Shown here: positions 57,783-64,000 of the stretch, piece by piece
Position numbering within the stretch: position 1 is the first letter of the stretch
How the letters are laid out: the number at the start of each line of letters is the position of its first letter
Source of the DNA: Agrococcus casei LMG 22410
GTDB taxonomy: Bacteria; Actinomycetota; Actinomycetes; Actinomycetales; Microbacteriaceae
Length of the DNA stretch: 64,000 bases
Reading direction: 5' to 3'
NCBI RefSeq assembly: GCF_900163565.1
Contig: NZ_FUHU01000020.1
Span: 186,001 to 250,000 of the forward strand
Program-made: the position numbers and the translations under genes
The notes under the pieces: model-generated
What the model was told of the DNA's origin: nothing
Database searches by the model: none
What the model saw: only the letters and a program-made list of their open reading frames with translations

Positions 57783-58481
57783 GTGACCGACATCCTCGAG
57801 CGCTCTGCCCGCGATCCCGATCGGGTGCTGCGATACAGCGCGGCGCCGACGGGCGTGGTCGACGTCTATGACGGAGGCTCGCGCGGCGTGCTGCTGCTCG
57901 TGCACGGCGGCTTCTGGCGCGCTCGCTACGACCGCATGCACCTGCGCCCGATGGCCGCGGCCCTCGCTGATGCCGGGTGGATCGTCGCGCTGCCCGAGTT
58001 TCGCCGTGTCGGCGACCCGGGCGGCGGGTTCCCCGGATCCGTCGACGACATCCGCGGCCTGGTGCGCGGGGTGCGGTCGCTGGTCGGGGCCCCAGAGGCA
58101 CCCCTGACCGTCGTCGGCCACTCAGCCGGAGGCCACCTCGCGATGCTCGCGGCGGGTGAGACGGATGCGCGGGTCGTCTCCCTTGCAGGAGTACTCGACT
58201 TGGCAGCCGCCCAGCGCGAAGGCCTGTCGAACGGAGCAGCCGACGAGTTTCTCGGCGGAGCACCGGCAGCCGGCGCCGACCCCATGAGCCAGCCGCTGCC
58301 CGCGGGCGAGATTGCGCTCGTGCATGGCGTAAACGACACCGAGGTGCCGGTCGAGTACTCGAGGCGGTTTGCGGAACGCGACTCGTGCATCCGTCTCTCG
58401 ACTCCGAACTGCGGGCACTACGAGCTGATCGACCCCGAGTCGTCGGCGTTCGCCGAGGTCACTGCGGCGCTTGCGGGCTGA
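57783..58481 (+). CDS. Alpha/beta hydrolase, probable kynurenine formamidase
   Basis: This 232-residue hydrolase has the oxyanion motif LLVHGGFWRARYD (HGGxW type), the nucleophile elbow VVGHSAGGHLAML with catalytic Ser, an acid candidate in NDTEVP and a terminal His in NCGHYELID. The family includes esterases and formamidases. The missing step between TDO and kynureninase is hydrolysis of N-formylkynurenine, so its place in this operon supports arylformamidase activity; this is inference. GTG start at 57783. Its last 23 bp overlap the convergent gene ending at 58459. Confidence 0.8.
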   Translation: MTDILERSARDPDRVLRYSAAPTGVVDVYDGGSRGVLLLVHGGFWRARYDRMHLRPMAAALADAGWIVALPEFRRVGDPGGGFPGSVDDIRGLVRGVRSLVGAPEAPLTVVGHSAGGHLAMLAAGETDARVVSLAGVLDLAAAQREGLSNGAADEFLGGAPAAGADPMSQPLPAGEIALVHGVNDTEVPVEYSRRFAERDSCIRLSTPNCGHYELIDPESSAFAEVTAALAG

Positions 58482-59274
58482 CGAGCACCCGCTGGCGCTT
58501 GCGGCTTGCGAGAGCAGCCCACACGAGCAGACCCGCCGCGATCAGCACAGCGAGGGTCTTCGCGAGCAGCCCCAGAGCCTGGTCGCGCGCGTACACGACG
58601 ACCAGGCTGTTGATCGCCTGCGCACCGAAGGCCAGCGCCAGCAGCACGGAGACGCCCGCAGCGGTCAGGCGCGTCGCAAGTGACTCGAACGCCGCGAGCA
58701 CGACGATCAGGACGACCGCGAGGCTCGGGATCAGCGACGCAAGCAGCGACAGCAGCGGCACGCCGGTGTTGCCCGTCGTGCCCGAGATGAACGGCGACAG
58801 GAAGCCGAGCAGCAGGCTCACAGCGATTGCCACGAGACCAAGCACGAGCGGCAGCCTGGGCACGCCCGTCTGCCCTTGGCGCGCGGCACGCATCGCGTAG
58901 ACAGCAGCGCCGCCCGCGATCACGAAGCACACGCTGAAGAGCATCGTGGCTGCTCCAGAGAGGTCTCCGACCTGCACGAGCGAGAACGCGCCGACGCCGA
59001 AGAGTGCGATGGTGTAGAGCACGGCGATGATCATGCCGGCGATGTGGCCCGCCCGAAACGGAAAGAGTACCAGGGCGAGGATGAGGGTCAGCGCGGCCGC
59101 TTCGCTCAGCAGGATCACGAACTGTGCCGCGACCACGGGGCCGACGCCCGCCGATCCTCCGAAGATCCTGACGGCGAGCACCAGCGACGTGAGCAGATCA
59201 GCGACTGCGATCAGCAGCACTGCGGTGAAGGCGATGCGAGTGGCGGCGGATGCGCGGGTCGGCTGCTGCGTCAT
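58459..59274 (-). CDS. Polytopic membrane protein of unknown function
   Basis: This 271-residue protein consists almost entirely of eight hydrophobic helices, starting AFTAVLLIAVADLLTSLVLAV, with short polar loops and a basic C-terminus (ASRKRQRVLVS). No family or catalytic motif is recognised. It begins 4 bp after accE on the same strand and so is probably the third gene of the accD-accE operon. Its 3' end overlaps the formamidase gene by 23 bp. Confidence 0.72.
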   Translation of the reverse strand: MTQQPTRASAATRIAFTAVLLIAVADLLTSLVLAVRIFGGSAGVGPVVAAQFVILLSEAAALTLILALVLFPFRAGHIAGMIIAVLYTIALFGVGAFSLVQVGDLSGAATMLFSVCFVIAGGAAVYAMRAARQGQTGVPRLPLVLGLVAIAVSLLLGFLSPFISGTTGNTGVPLLSLLASLIPSLAVVLIVVLAAFESLATRLTAAGVSVLLALAFGAQAINSLVVVYARDQALGLLAKTLAVLIAAGLLVWAALASRKRQRVLVSPQAPQ

Positions 59275-59278
59275 GAAC

Positions 59279-59482
59279 TCAGCCGAGCACCTTGCGGTGC
59301 TTCGTCTCGCCCCACTCGGCTGCCATCTCTGTCAGCACCGCTTCGACTGCCGCGGCCTCTTCTGTCGTGGGGCTGCCGGCGACGATCTGCATGTCGGAGT
59401 AGATCTCTTTGGCATCGACTCCGGGAGCCGGCGCCGGTGACTTGGCCTTGGCCGTCTGCGAGTACGCGAGTGAATCGAACAT
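59279..59482 (-). CDS. accE: Acyl-CoA carboxylase epsilon subunit
   Basis: This 67-residue protein has a disordered Pro/Ala-rich N-terminus and the conserved C-terminal motif IVAGSPTTEEAAAVEAVL, typical of actinobacterial AccE, which binds and activates the AccA-AccD complex. Its position 9 bp after the beta-subunit gene is the usual one. The family is short and often overlooked. Confidence 0.9.
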   Translation of the reverse strand: MFDSLAYSQTAKAKSPAPAPGVDAKEIYSDMQIVAGSPTTEEAAAVEAVLTEMAAEWGETKHRKVLG

Positions 59483-59491
59483 GAGCGCCTC

Positions 59492-61084
59492 CTAGAGAGG
59501 AATGTTGCCGTGCTTGCGGTCGGGCCCTGCGACTTGCTTCGACCGTAGGAAGCGGAACGCCTTCGACACGGCAACGCGCGTCTCGGCGGGCTCGATGATG
59601 CCGTCGATTTCGCCGCGCTCTGCTGCGAGGTAGGGGCTGGCGACGCTGTATGTGTAGTCGTCGGCGAGCTGCTTGCGCACTGCCTCGACGTCGTCGCCGT
59701 TGCTCTCGGCGTCTTTCAGCTGCCCGCGGTAAAGGATGTTCACGGCGCCCTGGCCGCCCATGACGGCGATCTCGGCGGTCGGCCACGCAATGTTGATGTC
59801 GGCGCCGAGGTGCTTCGAGCCCATCACGATGTACGCGCCGCCGTAGGCCTTGCGCGTGATGACCGTGACGAGGGGCACCGTCGCCTCTGCGTATGCGTAC
59901 AGCAGCTTCGCACCGCGGCGGATGACGCCCGACCACTCCTGGTCGGTTCCGGGCAGGTAGCCGGGCACGTCGACGAGGGTGAGCACCGGAATGTTGAAGG
60001 CGTCGCAGAAGCGCATGAACCGCGCGGCCTTCTCGCCGGCCTCGATGTTGAGCGTGCCTGCCATGGCCTTCGGCTGGTTGGCGATCACGCCGATCGAACG
60101 GCCCTCGAGTCGGCCGAAGCCGATCGTGATGTTGGGCGCGTACAGCGGCTGCACCTCGAGGAACTCGTTGTCGTCCATGAGCGACTCGATGATCTCGACC
60201 ATGTCGTACGGCTGGTTCGGCGAGTCGGGGATGATCGAATTCAGTCTGCGGTCGTGGTCGTTCACGACGCGAGCGGCAGTGTGGTCGTAGGCGGGAACCT
60301 CGACCTTGTTGTTGTCGGGAAGATACGACAGCAGCGCGCGCACGTAGTCGAGCGCGTCGTCTTCGTCTGCCGCGAGGTAGTGGGCAACACCCGAGACCTC
60401 GTTGTGCGTGCGGGCGCCGCCGAGCTCTTCGAAGCCGACCTCTTCACCCGTGACGGTCTTGATGACGTCGGGGCCGGTCACGAACATGTGGCTCGACTTG
60501 TCGACCATGATCACGAAGTCGGTGAGGGCGGGGGAGTACACGGCGCCACCGGCTGCCGGGCCCATGATGATCGAGATCTGGGGGATCACACCGCTCGCGG
60601 CGGTGTTGCGCTTGAAGATCTGCGCGTACTTGCCGAGGGCGACGACACCCTCCTGGATGCGCGCGCCGCCCGAGTCGAGAATCGAGATCAGCGGAATCTT
60701 CAGGTCGAGGGCGTAGTCCATGACCTTGACGATCTTCTCGCCCGCGACCTCGCCGAGCGAGCCGCCGAAGGTCGTGAAGTCCTGCGCGTAGACGGCAACG
60801 CGGCGGCCGAACACGGTCGCCATGCCCGTGACGACTGCGTCACCGGCGGGCCGGTTCTTCTCCATGCCGAAGGCCGTCGTGCGGTGCTTCACGAACGTGT
60901 CGAACTCGACGAAGCTTCCCTGGTCGACGAACTCGGCGATGCGCTCGCGGGCGGTCTTCTTGCCCTTGGCGTGCTGCCGCTCCTTCGCCTTCTCCTCCTT
61001 CGCGAGGACTGCCTCTGACAGGCGGGTCTTCAGGTCGGCGACTCGGCCGGCCGTTGTCTGGAGCTTCTCGTTCTCTTCAGTCAC
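59492..61084 (-). CDS. Acyl-CoA carboxylase beta subunit (carboxyltransferase, AccD/PccB type)
   Basis: This 530-residue carboxyltransferase has [31 protein letters not shown], the oxyanion glycines in [11 protein letters not shown] and [16 protein letters not shown], and in the C-terminal half [21 protein letters not shown] and [13 protein letters not shown]. It transfers carboxyl from biotin to acetyl- or propionyl-CoA. GTG 61084 is the chosen start: TACACT lies 7 nt upstream and the longer frame reaches into birA's promoter. With AccE and the AccA gene at 44418 it would form the full complex. Confidence 0.95.
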   Translation of the reverse strand: MTEENEKLQTTAGRVADLKTRLSEAVLAKEEKAKERQHAKGKKTARERIAEFVDQGSFVEFDTFVKHRTTAFGMEKNRPAGDAVVTGMATVFGRRVAVYAQDFTTFGGSLGEVAGEKIVKVMDYALDLKIPLISILDSGGARIQEGVVALGKYAQIFKRNTAASGVIPQISIIMGPAAGGAVYSPALTDFVIMVDKSSHMFVTGPDVIKTVTGEEVGFEELGGARTHNEVSGVAHYLAADEDDALDYVRALLSYLPDNNKVEVPAYDHTAARVVNDHDRRLNSIIPDSPNQPYDMVEIIESLMDDNEFLEVQPLYAPNITIGFGRLEGRSIGVIANQPKAMAGTLNIEAGEKAARFMRFCDAFNIPVLTLVDVPGYLPGTDQEWSGVIRRGAKLLYAYAEATVPLVTVITRKAYGGAYIVMGSKHLGADINIAWPTAEIAVMGGQGAVNILYRGQLKDAESNGDDVEAVRKQLADDYTYSVASPYLAAERGEIDGIIEPAETRVAVSKAFRFLRSKQVAGPDRKHGNIPL

Positions 61085-61091
61085 GCATCCG

Positions 61092-61161
61092 AGTGTACGT
61101 TGTCGCGCCGCGGCATCCGAGGATATTCCGATGAGGCGGCCCAGCGGCCGAGCATTACTCT
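61092..61161. promoter_or_regulatory. Divergent leaderless promoters of accD and birA
   Basis: TACACT on the minus strand (61097-61092) lies 7 nt from the accD GTG at 61084. TACTCT on the plus strand (61156-61161) lies 6 nt from the birA ATG at 61168. Confidence 0.55.
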
Positions 61162-61167
61162 GGTGCC

Positions 61168-61935
61168 ATGGCAACAGACAGGCGCTTCGAGCCAACGACT
61201 CATATGTATGCGCAGACGCCTTCGACGTTTCAGCACGCCGACCCGGCAGCCGCCGAATGGACGACCTGGGCGACGCTCAATCAGACCGCAGGTCGCGGCC
61301 GGCGCGATCGCACCTGGCAGTCGACCCCGGGGGAGTCGCTCGCCGCGTGCGTGCTGGTGAAGCCCGAGCAGGGCATGACCTGGCTGCCACTGGCGGCCGG
61401 GCTGGCACTGGTGCGTGCGCTGCGACCGCTTGTCGCGCATCCGGTCGGGGTCAAATGGCCGAACGACGTGCAGATCGAGATCGACGGAGAAGCCCGCAAA
61501 GTCGCGGGCATCCTGTGCGAGATGCGCGACGGTGCCGTCGTGGTCGGCTTCGGGGTCAACCTCGTGCAGCAGGCGGATGCGCTGCTTCCGACCGCAGTCT
61601 CACTGCGGCAGGCGGGTGCCGAGGGTGAGGCCACAGCTCTGGCCGAGCGCGTGCTCGACGACATGCGTGCCCATCTGCGGGAGCTGGCCGGCCAGCTCGG
61701 CACGCCTGCCCTCCGCGAGCAGATCGAAGCCGAATGCCTCACGCTCGGGCTCGACGTGCGCGCCGAACTGCCGGGCGACCGCATGATCAGAGGGCGAGCT
61801 GTGCGGCTCGATGACGATGGGGGCCTGGTCATCGACACCGACGCGGGCGAGACGGCCGTGGTCGCGGGCGACGTCGTGCACCTGAGGCCCGAGGCGTGGC
61901 AAAGCGCGCGAACCGGCGGCGAACAGGCAGACTAG
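61168..61935 (+). CDS. birA: Biotin-[acetyl-CoA-carboxylase] ligase
   Basis: This 255-residue ligase has the biotin/AMP loop [25 protein letters not shown] and KVAGILCEM, then GFGVNLVQQ, followed by a small C-terminal SH3-like domain. It biotinylates the lysine in the AccA EAMKM motif. It lacks an N-terminal DNA-binding domain, so it is a monofunctional enzyme rather than a repressor. It diverges from the carboxylase beta-subunit gene whose partner it modifies. Confidence 0.94.
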   Translation: MATDRRFEPTTHMYAQTPSTFQHADPAAAEWTTWATLNQTAGRGRRDRTWQSTPGESLAACVLVKPEQGMTWLPLAAGLALVRALRPLVAHPVGVKWPNDVQIEIDGEARKVAGILCEMRDGAVVVGFGVNLVQQADALLPTAVSLRQAGAEGEATALAERVLDDMRAHLRELAGQLGTPALREQIEAECLTLGLDVRAELPGDRMIRGRAVRLDDDGGLVIDTDAGETAVVAGDVVHLRPEAWQSARTGGEQAD

Positions 61936-61939
61936 ACGC

Positions 61940-62404
61940 ATGTCCGATCCGCAGGATGAGCGAGTGATCGCTCGTGTGAGGCCCCATGCCCGCACGCTGA
62001 TTCTGCCGACCCTCGTGCTGTGGGCGCTGAGCTTCACCACGATGTTCCTGCTCGGACGAGTCGACTGGTCGCCCTGGAATGCGGTCGTGCTGATCGCAGG
62101 CGGCGTACTGGTCGCGATCCTGTGCGTGTTTCCGTTTCTGGCGTGGATGTCGCGCCGCTACACCTTCACGACCAGGCGGGTCACGCTGCGGTCGGGCTTC
62201 GGCGGCATACGCCGCGAGGTGCAGCTGAACCGCGTGCACGACGTCACGCTGCGCAGACGCGGCCTGCAGATGATGTTCAGATCCGGAGACGTTCTCGTGT
62301 CTACAGGTGGAGAACGCGCTATTGTGCTTGCTGATGTGCCCAACGCATCGCTCGTGCATCGAGCGCTGAATGAGCTATTGGAAGAACCGGCGGAGGAACT
62401 ATGA
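61940..62404 (+). CDS. PH domain-containing membrane protein (YdbS/bPH2-like)
   Basis: This 154-residue protein has two membrane helices (LILPTLVLWALSFTTMFLLG, AVVLIAGGVLVAILCVFPFLA) followed by a bacterial PH domain: YTFTTRRVTLRSGFGGIRREVQLNRVHDVTLRR in adjacent pieces and GDVLVSTGGERAIVLADVP. Family role is uncertain. It begins 4 bp after birA and overlaps ugd by 4 nt, so it is in the same operon. The birA-PH-purK order is common in actinobacteria. Confidence 0.88.
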   Translation: MSDPQDERVIARVRPHARTLILPTLVLWALSFTTMFLLGRVDWSPWNAVVLIAGGVLVAILCVFPFLAWMSRRYTFTTRRVTLRSGFGGIRREVQLNRVHDVTLRRRGLQMMFRSGDVLVSTGGERAIVLADVPNASLVHRALNELLEEPAEEL

Positions 62405-63711
62405 AGATCGCAGTCATCGGATGCGGATACCTCGGGGCTGTGCACTCTGCAGCAATGTCTTCGGTCGGGCACGAAGTGGTCGGCGTCGACGTCGACCCCC
62501 GCAAGCTCGAGATGCTCAGCTCGGGCCACGCGCCCTTCTACGAGCCGGGCTTCGACGAGCTGCTGACCGAACAGGTCGCAACCGGACGACTGTCATTCAC
62601 TGATGACTTCTCGAAGGTCGCAGACGCCGAGGTCATCTTCATCGGCGTCGGCACCCCGCAGACCGAGGGCTCGAACGCGGCCGACCTGCGCTACGTGAAC
62701 TCGGCCATCGAGTCGCTCAAGCCCTACATCGGCGCGCACACGCTCATCGCGGGCAAGTCGACCGTTCCCGTCGGCACCGCAGCTCGCCTCGCGAGCGAGA
62801 TCGAGTCGACCGGCGCCCGCATGCTCTGGAACCCCGAGTTCCTGCGCGAGGGCTTCGCAGTGCAGGACACCCTGCGCCCCGACCGCCTCGTCTACGGAAT
62901 CGGCGACGGCGACACCACCAGCGTCGCGCAGCTCGACGAGGTCTACCGCTCGATCCTCGACACGGGCGTCGACCGCATCGTCACCGACTTCGCAACGGCC
63001 GAGCTCGTCAAGGTGAGCGCCAACGCGTTCCTCGCGACCAAGATCTCGTTCATCAACGCCATGGCAGAGATCGCCGAACAGGTCGGTGCCGACGTCACCG
63101 AGCTCGCAGACGCGATCGGCCTCGACGAGCGCATCGGCCGCAAGTTCCTCAACTCGGGCCTCGGCTTCGGCGGCGGCTGCCTTCCCAAAGACATCCGTGC
63201 CTTCCAGGCGCGTGCAGAAGAGGTCGGTGCCACCGAGTCGCTGCAGTTCCTCTCGGAGGTCGACAAGGTCAACCTGCGCCGTCGCGACCACGTCGTCGAC
63301 CTGGCAGCTCGTGAGCTCGACGCCCTCGGCTCGAAGCGCGTCGCGGTGCTCGGTCTCGCGTTCAAGCCCAACAGCGACGACGTGCGCGACTCGGCAGCCC
63401 TCGACGTGGCGGCGCGCCTGACGGCCGACGGCTACGAGGTGCGCGGCTACGACCCCAAGGCCGGCGAGACCGCAGGTCGCGTGCAGCCTGACCTCGACAT
63501 CCGCTCGACTCTTGCCGAGGCAGTGGCCGAGGCTGACGTGATTGTCGTCGGCACCGAGTGGGCAGAGTTCAAGGAGGTCGACCCCGCGACGCTCGAGAGC
63601 CCCGCGAAGGTGGTCATCGACGGACGCAACACCCTCGACCGCAAGCGCTGGCACGACGCCGGCTTCAAGGTCATCGCACTCGGACGCCGCACGCTCGAGC
63701 CCAAGGCCTAG
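62401..63711 (+). CDS. UDP-glucose/GDP-mannose dehydrogenase family protein
   Basis: This 436-residue NAD-dependent dehydrogenase has the N-terminal Rossmann motif IAVIGCGYLGAVHSAAM, GVGTPQTEG, GKSTVPVGTAARL, the family segment NPEFLREGFAVQDTLRPDR, a conserved Lys in AELVKVSANAFLATKISFIN and the catalytic Cys in GFGGGCLPKDIRAF. The C-terminal part (GLAFKPNSDDVRDS) is also canonical. It oxidises a nucleotide hexose to the uronic acid; UDP-glucose is the most likely substrate. The product may feed surface glycans. Confidence 0.93.
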   Translation: MKIAVIGCGYLGAVHSAAMSSVGHEVVGVDVDPRKLEMLSSGHAPFYEPGFDELLTEQVATGRLSFTDDFSKVADAEVIFIGVGTPQTEGSNAADLRYVNSAIESLKPYIGAHTLIAGKSTVPVGTAARLASEIESTGARMLWNPEFLREGFAVQDTLRPDRLVYGIGDGDTTSVAQLDEVYRSILDTGVDRIVTDFATAELVKVSANAFLATKISFINAMAEIAEQVGADVTELADAIGLDERIGRKFLNSGLGFGGGCLPKDIRAFQARAEEVGATESLQFLSEVDKVNLRRRDHVVDLAARELDALGSKRVAVLGLAFKPNSDDVRDSAALDVAARLTADGYEVRGYDPKAGETAGRVQPDLDIRSTLAEAVAEADVIVVGTEWAEFKEVDPATLESPAKVVIDGRNTLDRKRWHDAGFKVIALGRRTLEPKA

Positions 63712-63712
63712 C

Positions 63713-64000
63713 GTGATCGTCGGCGTTGTCGGCGCCGGGCAGCTGGCCCGGATGATGATCCCTGCCGCGGTGCAGCTCGGCATCGAGCTGCGGGTGCTGG
63801 CAGAAGCCGACGGCATGAGCGCACAGCTCGCGCAGACCGCGGTGGGCGACTACCGCGACGCCGCGACGGTGCTCGAGTTCGCCCGCGGTGTCGATGTGCT
63901 CACGTTCGACCATGAACACGTTCCCCAAGACGTGCTGCGTGCGGTCGTCGATGCGGGCATCCGCGTGGCTCCCGGCCCCGACGCCCTGCTGTTCGCGCAG
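63713..64000 (+). CDS. purK: N5-carboxyaminoimidazole ribonucleotide synthase, N-terminal part
   Basis: The first 96 codons are present; the gene runs off the window. It starts GTG 63713, 1 bp after the ugd stop. VGVVGAGQLARMMIPAA at the N-terminus and VLTFDHEHVPQDVL are PurK hallmarks. PurK uses ATP and bicarbonate to carboxylate AIR in purine synthesis; PurE usually follows. Confidence 0.92.
   Translation, partial: MIVGVVGAGQLARMMIPAAVQLGIELRVLAEADGMSAQLAQTAVGDYRDAATVLEFARGVDVLTFDHEHVPQDVLRAVVDAGIRVAPGPDALLFAQ

Overview
This is about 64 kb of high-GC actinobacterial chromosome, most likely from the family Microbacteriaceae. That placement is an inference from several signs. The genes are GC-rich with frequent ATGA overlaps. 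An acyl-CoA carboxylase epsilon subunit (AccE) sits next to its beta subunit, groES stands without groEL, two dynamin-like GTPases lie in tandem, and many start codons lie 6-8 nt after a -10 hexamer, as expected for leaderless mRNAs. As far as I remember the Mycobacterium tuberculosis gene order, most housekeeping blocks (tsaB-rimI-tsaD, groES, guaB, trpS next to a YihY gene, sdhCDAB, cdd-deoA-add, phosphomutase-purine nucleoside phosphorylase, lpdA, accA, maf, accE/accD, birA, PH protein, purK) fall in one region there too. The window therefore looks like conserved core chromosome interrupted by lineage-specific cassettes. I see no tRNA, rRNA, CRISPR array, prophage, transposase or replication origin.

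Layout. 1-6 kb: t6A/RimI operon, two small DUF4190-like membrane proteins, a THUMP-like methyltransferase diverging from groES (a promoter with two CIRCE operators), and rarD. 6-12 kb: a branched-chain amino acid (Liv) ABC system; the substrate-binding lipoprotein converges on livHMGF, and LivH carries an extracellular beta-sandwich domain. 12-19.5 kb: guaB, an unknown membrane protein, a GNAT enzyme, trpS, xth, yihY and ptsI. 19.5-24 kb: two overlapping dynamin-like GTPase genes and a lipoprotein. 24-28 kb: sdhCDAB. 27-30 kb: a GT4 glycosyltransferase and GDP-mannose pyrophosphorylase, divergent across a cluster of short palindromic repeats. 30-43 kb: a nucleoside uptake and salvage region (BMP lipoprotein, ABC ATPase, two permeases, cdd, deoA, three small paralogous membrane proteins, add, an orphan PTS IIA, phosphomutase, purine nucleoside phosphorylase). 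43-46 kb: lpdA and accA. 46-51 kb: a TetR gene with a near-perfect operator and a heterodimeric ABC exporter whose second gene is frameshifted. 51-58.5 kb: maf, a flavin amine oxidase, an RNA methyltransferase and a kynurenine operon (tryptophan dioxygenase, kynureninase, putative formamidase). 58.5-64 kb: a membrane protein, accE, accD, birA, a PH-domain protein, ugd and the start of purK.

The genes form several coherent units. Imported nucleosides can be deaminated (Cdd, Add), cleaved by phosphorolysis (DeoA, PunA) and the pentose phosphates passed to a mutase. AccA (biotin carboxylase plus carrier), AccD, AccE and BirA make up an acyl-CoA carboxylase and its biotin ligase. The kyn operon would convert tryptophan to anthranilate and alanine.

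The least explained signals are a family of short palindromes (AACTCC-N4-GGAGTT) confined to three intergenic clusters, the three tandem small membrane proteins each with its own leaderless promoter, the LivH fusion, the frameshifted exporter subunit, and two divergent promoters (punA/lpdA) whose -10 boxes overlap within 19 bp.
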